Assembly (NCBI GenBank): GCA_030524175.1
Contig: JAUNHC010000020.1
Span: 30,925 to 94,924, forward strand
Reading direction: 5' to 3'
Length of the DNA stretch: 64,000 nucleotides
Source: Eubacteriales bacterium
Lineage (GTDB): Bacteria > Bacillota > Clostridia > Lachnospirales > Lachnospiraceae
A program made the translations under genes and the position numbers. Under the pieces are notes generated by a model, which saw nothing but the letters and a program-made list of their open reading frames with translations, ran no database searches and was not told the DNA's origin. Numbering within the stretch: position 1 is the first letter of the stretch; every line of letters begins with the position of its first letter. Of the stretch, positions 60,256 through 64,000 are shown piece by piece.

Positions 60256-60296
60256 ATTATACAAAAATAAAAAAAGAATCTCAAAATCGAGATTCT
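60256..60296 (-). promoter_or_regulatory. eut operon promoter with a dyad over the -35 box
   Basis: On the minus strand TTGAGA (60279-60284), a 17-bp spacer and TATAAT (60256-60261) form a good sigma-A promoter, 56 bp before the eutG start. A perfect inverted repeat AGAATCTC-N6-GAGATTCT (60275-60296) covers the -35. It can also act as an intrinsic terminator, because eight T follow it. The short leader leaves no room for EutV/ANTAR hairpins or a B12 riboswitch. Confidence 0.7.
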
Positions 60297-60321
60297 CATT
60301 TTTCCGGCACATACAAAAGAG

Positions 60322-60366
60322 TCCCTGTACCTCCGATATGGGAAGATACATGGACTCTGTAAAATT
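60322..60366 (-). terminator. Terminator after the PAS-GGDEF gene
   Basis: An AGAGTCC.TGTA.../...TACA.GGACTCT stem followed by TTTTG on the minus strand, about 90 bp after the stop at 60455. Confidence 0.65.
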
Positions 60367-60454
60367 TTATAATACGGCAGAAACCGCCCGGTCAGGGCAG
60401 ATTTCAAATATTTTGAGGATTTCGTGAGCACAAAGTACGGAAAATACACAGCCC

Positions 60455-62722
60455 TCAGGGGGCAACCGGTGTTTTCTTTAACTCTGTAATGTCGTGGCAG
60501 GTGATCAGAACTGCTCTCTCTCCCTCCCATTGGATCATACAGATATCTGTCAGCACCCAGACCTTTAAATAGGGATTATAAATCTGCCGCACACAACGTG
60601 AGTTCTCTTCCCCAAGCTTACTGACAGGACAGCCTTCACAAGGTGTATCACGGTAATAAAAAGCCGAGTGGCAGGTTTTTCCCTTTTTAGCCCCGGGCAC
60701 TAATTCATAGGTTCTTCTGTTAATATATTTCATCTCAAAAGTATGCTGGTCAATCACATAAACCCAGGAACTCTGGTTATCCAGTATTGTTTCCAGCGAA
60801 ACTGCATTCTGGACTGCTTTTTTCTGGGTTCTCATCTTCAGAAGAAAGGTGCTGAGGATTTCTGAAATAAAAACGATCATATTCACTTGCTCTTGTGTCC
60901 AGAACCGATTGACACGGCATTCGTCAAAGCCTATGAAACCTTTATACTTCCCTTCACCATAAATGGCACACTGAAGTACAGATTTGATGCCCTGTGATTC
61001 GAGGACTTCCTTTGCCTGGGGAGAAAGTGCAGAAACATCCCGGCAATAGAATACACCGTTCTCGTCAAAATTACTCCTGTATCCGCCGGGTAAATCCTCC
61101 GCATACCGAATATGCTGAAGATTCTCTTTCTCCGGTTCAATCCCTTCATTGCACCATTCAAAGGTATTGCTGCAATACCTGTCATCTTCATCATCCTCAA
61201 AAATATACACACGGCTGACATCAAGGTGGTGTCCCACCACCTCCAGAATTGCATTCACAGCAGTATCTAAATCTGAGGCCTTATAGAGTATCCTGAATAT
61301 AAATTCCACCAGACGCAGTTCCACATTGCCCGGATCCTCATCAGAATCAATCCGTGCATTAGCCGCACTGTGATCAGTGTCCAAAAATCCGTCCTGGACA
61401 AGGCCGGGAGTAAACAGACAATATCTGTCCTTCCCCAGTTTTTTTGCACGGTAAAGAGCCTTGTCAGCGTTATGGAAAAGCTCATGGTAAGTCTTTCCGT
61501 CATTGGGATAGACTGCAATCCCTATACTGCAGGCAAAGTCTGAATTTGAAATTTCCTGCACGATCATTCTTTTCAAAGCTTCCATAATCCCTGCTGCTTT
61601 ACGCTCTGCCATGGAAATGTACGGTATCTCCTTGATAAATACCACAAATTCATCGCCGCCCACACGCCCCACTATATCCTGTCCTGAGAACTGCTTCTGT
61701 AGTATGTGCGCAACCTCTGCCAGCAAAGCATCACCGAATAAATGGCCCATAGAATCATTGATATGCTTAAAATTGTCCAGATCAATGATAAGCAGTGCCG
61801 ACATCATTCCGGCCGCAGCATGGGAAATCACGCCCTCAATACACTCCTGCACAGTCCCTTTATTGAACAGCCGGGTAAGATCATCTCTCTGAGCCCGCTC
61901 CATAAGCAAATCCGCTTTCTGCTTTTCCAAAGTAATGTCGATTATGACCCCCACTGCGCGCACCATATGCCCTGACTCATCCTTCTGTCCTGAAATACGC
62001 ACACGGCACCAGATGATATGCTTGTCATTATCAATAAAACGAATCTCCCTCTCCCCGTAAAGGTTCCCATTACGGACAGATTGAAACAATTCATAAAATA
62101 GAGCATGGTCCTCCTCATAAACCTGAGGAGCCTTCATCAAAAGACAGCTTACATGTTCAGTCACAGGATCACAGCCGAATTTCTTATTCCAGTTTCTGGA
62201 GAAAAGGATGGTGTCTCTTTCTATATCCCAGTCAAAAAGTATGTCTGTACTCTGGTCCATAATGATCTGATGCCGCTCCAGCGACAGACGAAGCTCTGAT
62301 TCAAGCTCCTTGCTCCTTGTTATATCCACAAGTACGCAGCAAAAAAAATCTGTGCCCTTTTCATCCCGGATGAGATGTCCTTTGTCCAGAACCCAGATAG
62401 TGCTTCCGTCCTTACGCTTCATACGGTATTCCAGTTCTTTATCATTCCCTGCCTTAAGCTGCTCGGCCACCTCTGCACGTGTGGCTTCCCTGTCACGCAC
62501 ATCTATCATTTCCCAGAAGCTGTCCTGAAAAGTTTCAGCTATCTCCCGGCGTGTATACCCAAGCATTGACAAAAATCCATGATTCATCTCCTGAAGTGTC
62601 AATGCCTCATCGTAGAGACATGAAAACATTCCCCCCGGGATATTATCGCTTAATATCTGAAGCCTGCTTCCCTCTATTTTCTCCAGTGGTACTTCATCAG
62701 GTTCCTTTTTAACATCAAACAT
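60455..62722 (-). CDS. Cytoplasmic diguanylate cyclase with PAS-PAS-GGDEF-GAF-PAS layout
   Basis: This 755-aa protein has no membrane helix. It carries two PAS domains (about 22-140 and 150-270), a GGDEF domain (about 280-440, motif intact near 355-359), a GAF domain (about 465-625), and a third PAS (about 650-745) with a CEGCP cysteine pair. The residues five before GGDEF read SGQD, not RxxD, so product inhibition is likely lost. A GGDEF domain placed in the middle between sensory modules is unusual. It is upstream of the eut operon in the same direction but separated by a terminator. Confidence 0.87.
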   Translation of the reverse strand: MFDVKKEPDEVPLEKIEGSRLQILSDNIPGGMFSCLYDEALTLQEMNHGFLSMLGYTRREIAETFQDSFWEMIDVRDREATRAEVAEQLKAGNDKELEYRMKRKDGSTIWVLDKGHLIRDEKGTDFFCCVLVDITRSKELESELRLSLERHQIIMDQSTDILFDWDIERDTILFSRNWNKKFGCDPVTEHVSCLLMKAPQVYEEDHALFYELFQSVRNGNLYGEREIRFIDNDKHIIWCRVRISGQKDESGHMVRAVGVIIDITLEKQKADLLMERAQRDDLTRLFNKGTVQECIEGVISHAAAGMMSALLIIDLDNFKHINDSMGHLFGDALLAEVAHILQKQFSGQDIVGRVGGDEFVVFIKEIPYISMAERKAAGIMEALKRMIVQEISNSDFACSIGIAVYPNDGKTYHELFHNADKALYRAKKLGKDRYCLFTPGLVQDGFLDTDHSAANARIDSDEDPGNVELRLVEFIFRILYKASDLDTAVNAILEVVGHHLDVSRVYIFEDDEDDRYCSNTFEWCNEGIEPEKENLQHIRYAEDLPGGYRSNFDENGVFYCRDVSALSPQAKEVLESQGIKSVLQCAIYGEGKYKGFIGFDECRVNRFWTQEQVNMIVFISEILSTFLLKMRTQKKAVQNAVSLETILDNQSSWVYVIDQHTFEMKYINRRTYELVPGAKKGKTCHSAFYYRDTPCEGCPVSKLGEENSRCVRQIYNPYLKVWVLTDICMIQWEGERAVLITCHDITELKKTPVAP

Positions 62723-62917
62723 AATTGACTCCTGTCTTCCTGTATATTTATCATCTGAATATAAGAATTATTTTACAAAAAATCCGTATCTTTCAATAAT
62801 TTTATCAAATAAATATCCCTATGGCAAGAAATTTATCAAAAAAACGAGATGGTTATTGCATACGGATATCCCACGAGCTGACACGAATAAAAATCTTAAA
62901 ATAAATTAAATTTCCCA

Positions 62918-62946
62918 TTGAAGTTACCACGTAAAAGTTTTACAAT
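62918..62946 (+). promoter_or_regulatory. ilvE promoter
   Basis: TTGAAG (62918-62923), 17-bp spacer, TACAAT (62941-62946). A GGAGG ribosome site lies 7 nt before the ATG at 62992. The region between this and the PAS-GGDEF start (62723-62917) is AT-rich with nothing further seen. Confidence 0.65.
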
Positions 62947-62991
62947 GTGAAAGAGATAAAAAAGCGAAACCCTGCGAATGGAGGAATTATT

Positions 62992-63948
62992 ATGGAAAAC
63001 AATAACATTGACTGGGCAAATCTGGACTTTGGATATATCAAAACAGATTACCGATATGTGTGCAATTTTAAAGATGGCGCCTGGGATGAAGGCGGACTGA
63101 CAACAGATGACAAAGTAGTGATCAGTGAGTGTGCCGGAGTCCTGCAGTACGCACAGACTGTATTTGAAGGAATGAAAGCATATACAACGGAAGACGGCCG
63201 TATTGTCACCTTCCGCCCAGACCTTAATGCAGAGCGTATGGAGAATTCTGCACGAAGACTGGAAATGCCTGTCTTTCCTCAGGATCGTTTTATTGACGCC
63301 GTAGTACAAACAGTCAAAGCCAATGCCGCATATGTTCCGCCATTCGGCTCCGGTGCTACCTTATACATCCGTCCCTTCATGTTCGGCTCCAATCCTGTGA
63401 TCGGTGTAAAACCTGCAGATGACTATCAGTTCCGTGTATTTACCACACCGGTAGGTCCCTATTTCAAGGGCGGCGTTAAGCCTATCACTATCCGTGTCAG
63501 TGATTTTGACCGTGCTGCACCTAACGGAACGGGCCATATCAAAGCAGGACTTAACTATGCCATGAGCCTGTACGCTATCATGGACGCACACAGACAGGGC
63601 TTTGACGAAAATATGTACCTTGATCCGGGAACCCACACCAAGGTGGAGGAAACCGGCGGGGCAAACTTCCTGTTCGTAACAAAAGACGGCAAAGTTGTAA
63701 CCCCGAAATCCAACAGTATCCTTCCTTCCATCACCCGCCGTTCCCTTGTCTATGTGGCAAAGGAGTATCTGGGGCTTGAGGTTGAAGAAAGAGAAGTTTA
63801 TCTGGAGGAGGTAAAAGATTTCGCAGAATGCGGTCTTTGCGGCACTGCTGCTGTTATCTCTCCTGTAGGCAAGGTGGTAGACCATGGCAAAGAAATGTGC
63901 TTCCCAAGCGGAATGACGGAGATGGGTCCTGTGATCCAGAAGCTGTAG
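62992..63948 (+). CDS. ilvE: Branched-chain amino acid aminotransferase, interrupted near its 3' end
   Basis: This PLP enzyme interconverts branched-chain amino acids and keto acids. It starts at MENNNIDW with GGAGG 7 nt upstream; an in-frame ATG at 62947 overlaps the promoter. Class IV transaminase motifs are visible (LNYAMSLYAI with the PLP lysine HIKAGLNYA; EETGGANFLF). The family usually continues after MTEMGPVxxKL with a tyrosine and about 20 more residues. Here the reading stops at TAG right after KL, 318 aa in all, where the sequence changes character. See the group II intron entry. Confidence 0.9.
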   Translation: MENNNIDWANLDFGYIKTDYRYVCNFKDGAWDEGGLTTDDKVVISECAGVLQYAQTVFEGMKAYTTEDGRIVTFRPDLNAERMENSARRLEMPVFPQDRFIDAVVQTVKANAAYVPPFGSGATLYIRPFMFGSNPVIGVKPADDYQFRVFTTPVGPYFKGGVKPITIRVSDFDRAAPNGTGHIKAGLNYAMSLYAIMDAHRQGFDENMYLDPGTHTKVEETGGANFLFVTKDGKVVTPKSNSILPSITRRSLVYVAKEYLGLEVEEREVYLEEVKDFAECGLCGTAAVISPVGKVVDHGKEMCFPSGMTEMGPVIQKL

Positions 63949-64000
63949 TGCGACGTGAAGTCGCGTAATGAATTGCTAACTGTTAGCTACCCTATCCATT
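63948..64000 (+). mobile_element. Possible 5' end of a group II intron (runs off the window)
   Basis: From 63948 the sequence reads GTGCGAC, matching the GUGYG 5' end of bacterial group II introns. It then forms a GCGAC/GTCGC hairpin (63950-63964). The exon before it ends in CTG-TA, and the next residue in IlvE proteins is tyrosine (TAC/TAT), so the junction would split that codon. Only 53 bases are visible; no domain V or maturase can be seen. Confidence 0.5.

Noticed and set aside
60210-60300. EutV/ANTAR paired hairpins before eutG
   Set aside because: The leader is only about 45-50 nt and the single hairpin lies upstream of the -10; its loop does not follow the A1/G4 hexaloop pattern.
60200-60454. 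Adenosylcobalamin riboswitch before the eut operon
   Set aside because: No B12-box-like sequence was seen, and the promoter position leaves no room.
62723-62917. CodY box upstream of ilvE
   Set aside because: The best 15-mer had too many mismatches in the core.

Overview
The window is a low-to-moderate GC Firmicutes chromosome, most likely Lachnospiraceae (Blautia-like; the genus is a guess). Supporting signs are strong AGGAGG ribosome sites, CodY, a CIRCE-controlled groESL, PolC-type DNA polymerase III, class III fructose-bisphosphatase, a stand-alone PurO-type IMP cyclohydrolase behind a ZTP riboswitch, and a Clostridia-style ethanolamine microcompartment operon. Almost every gene is on the minus strand. 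The plus-strand exceptions are a diguanylate cyclase (1061), tRNA-Gly (2290), a small XRE regulator (34805) and ilvE (62992).

Region by region. 1-0.9 kb: the start of a MATE efflux gene behind a MarR repressor whose promoter carries two dyad operators. 1-2.4 kb: a membrane GGDEF protein and tRNA-Gly(GCC). 2.5-14.9 kb: a carbohydrate locus with an RbsBAC-type ABC importer, a Gfo/Idh/MocA dehydrogenase, a xylose-isomerase-like TIM-barrel enzyme, a YesM/YesN-type two-component system, and two further solute-binding-like proteins, one of them a clear paralogue of the transporter's own binding protein. 15-17.3 kb: ZTP riboswitch, purO and the AICAR formyltransferase. 17.3-23.2 kb: a 1019-aa secreted repeat protein, an OmpR-type regulator and a 7TMR-DISM sensor kinase whose reading frame is broken at a run of ten G (a phase-variation candidate). 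23.4-26.4 kb: amidase, guaB and a small membrane protein. 26.5-34.6 kb: groEL-groES, codY, topA, dprA and comM. 34.8-47.8 kb: XRE regulator, YARHG lipid-side protein, a PurF homologue lacking its catalytic cysteine, fbp, polC, ispG, and the telA/xpaC pair.

47.8-60.3 kb is a complete ethanolamine-utilisation operon, transcribed eutG-S-P-A-B-C-L-E-M-T-pduL-(eut hypothetical)-N-H-Q. It encodes shell proteins (EutS, L, M, N), the B12-dependent lyase EutBC with its reactivase EutA, adenosyltransferase, aldehyde and alcohol dehydrogenases, phosphotransacylase and the permease EutH. Ethanolamine would enter, be split to ammonia and acetaldehyde inside the shell, and be disproportionated to ethanol and acetyl-phosphate. 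No EutVW/ANTAR control is visible here. The operon has its own sigma-A promoter with a perfect dyad over the -35 box, and the gene just upstream is a PAS-GGDEF-GAF-PAS diguanylate cyclase.

The right edge holds ilvE, which stops early at a tyrosine codon exactly where the sequence changes to a GTGCG-type start resembling the 5' end of a group II intron.

No CRISPR array, IS element or prophage gene was seen. Themes that recur are purine supply (purO, AICAR formyltransferase, guaB, purF, with GTP-sensing CodY) and c-di-GMP signalling (two GGDEF genes).
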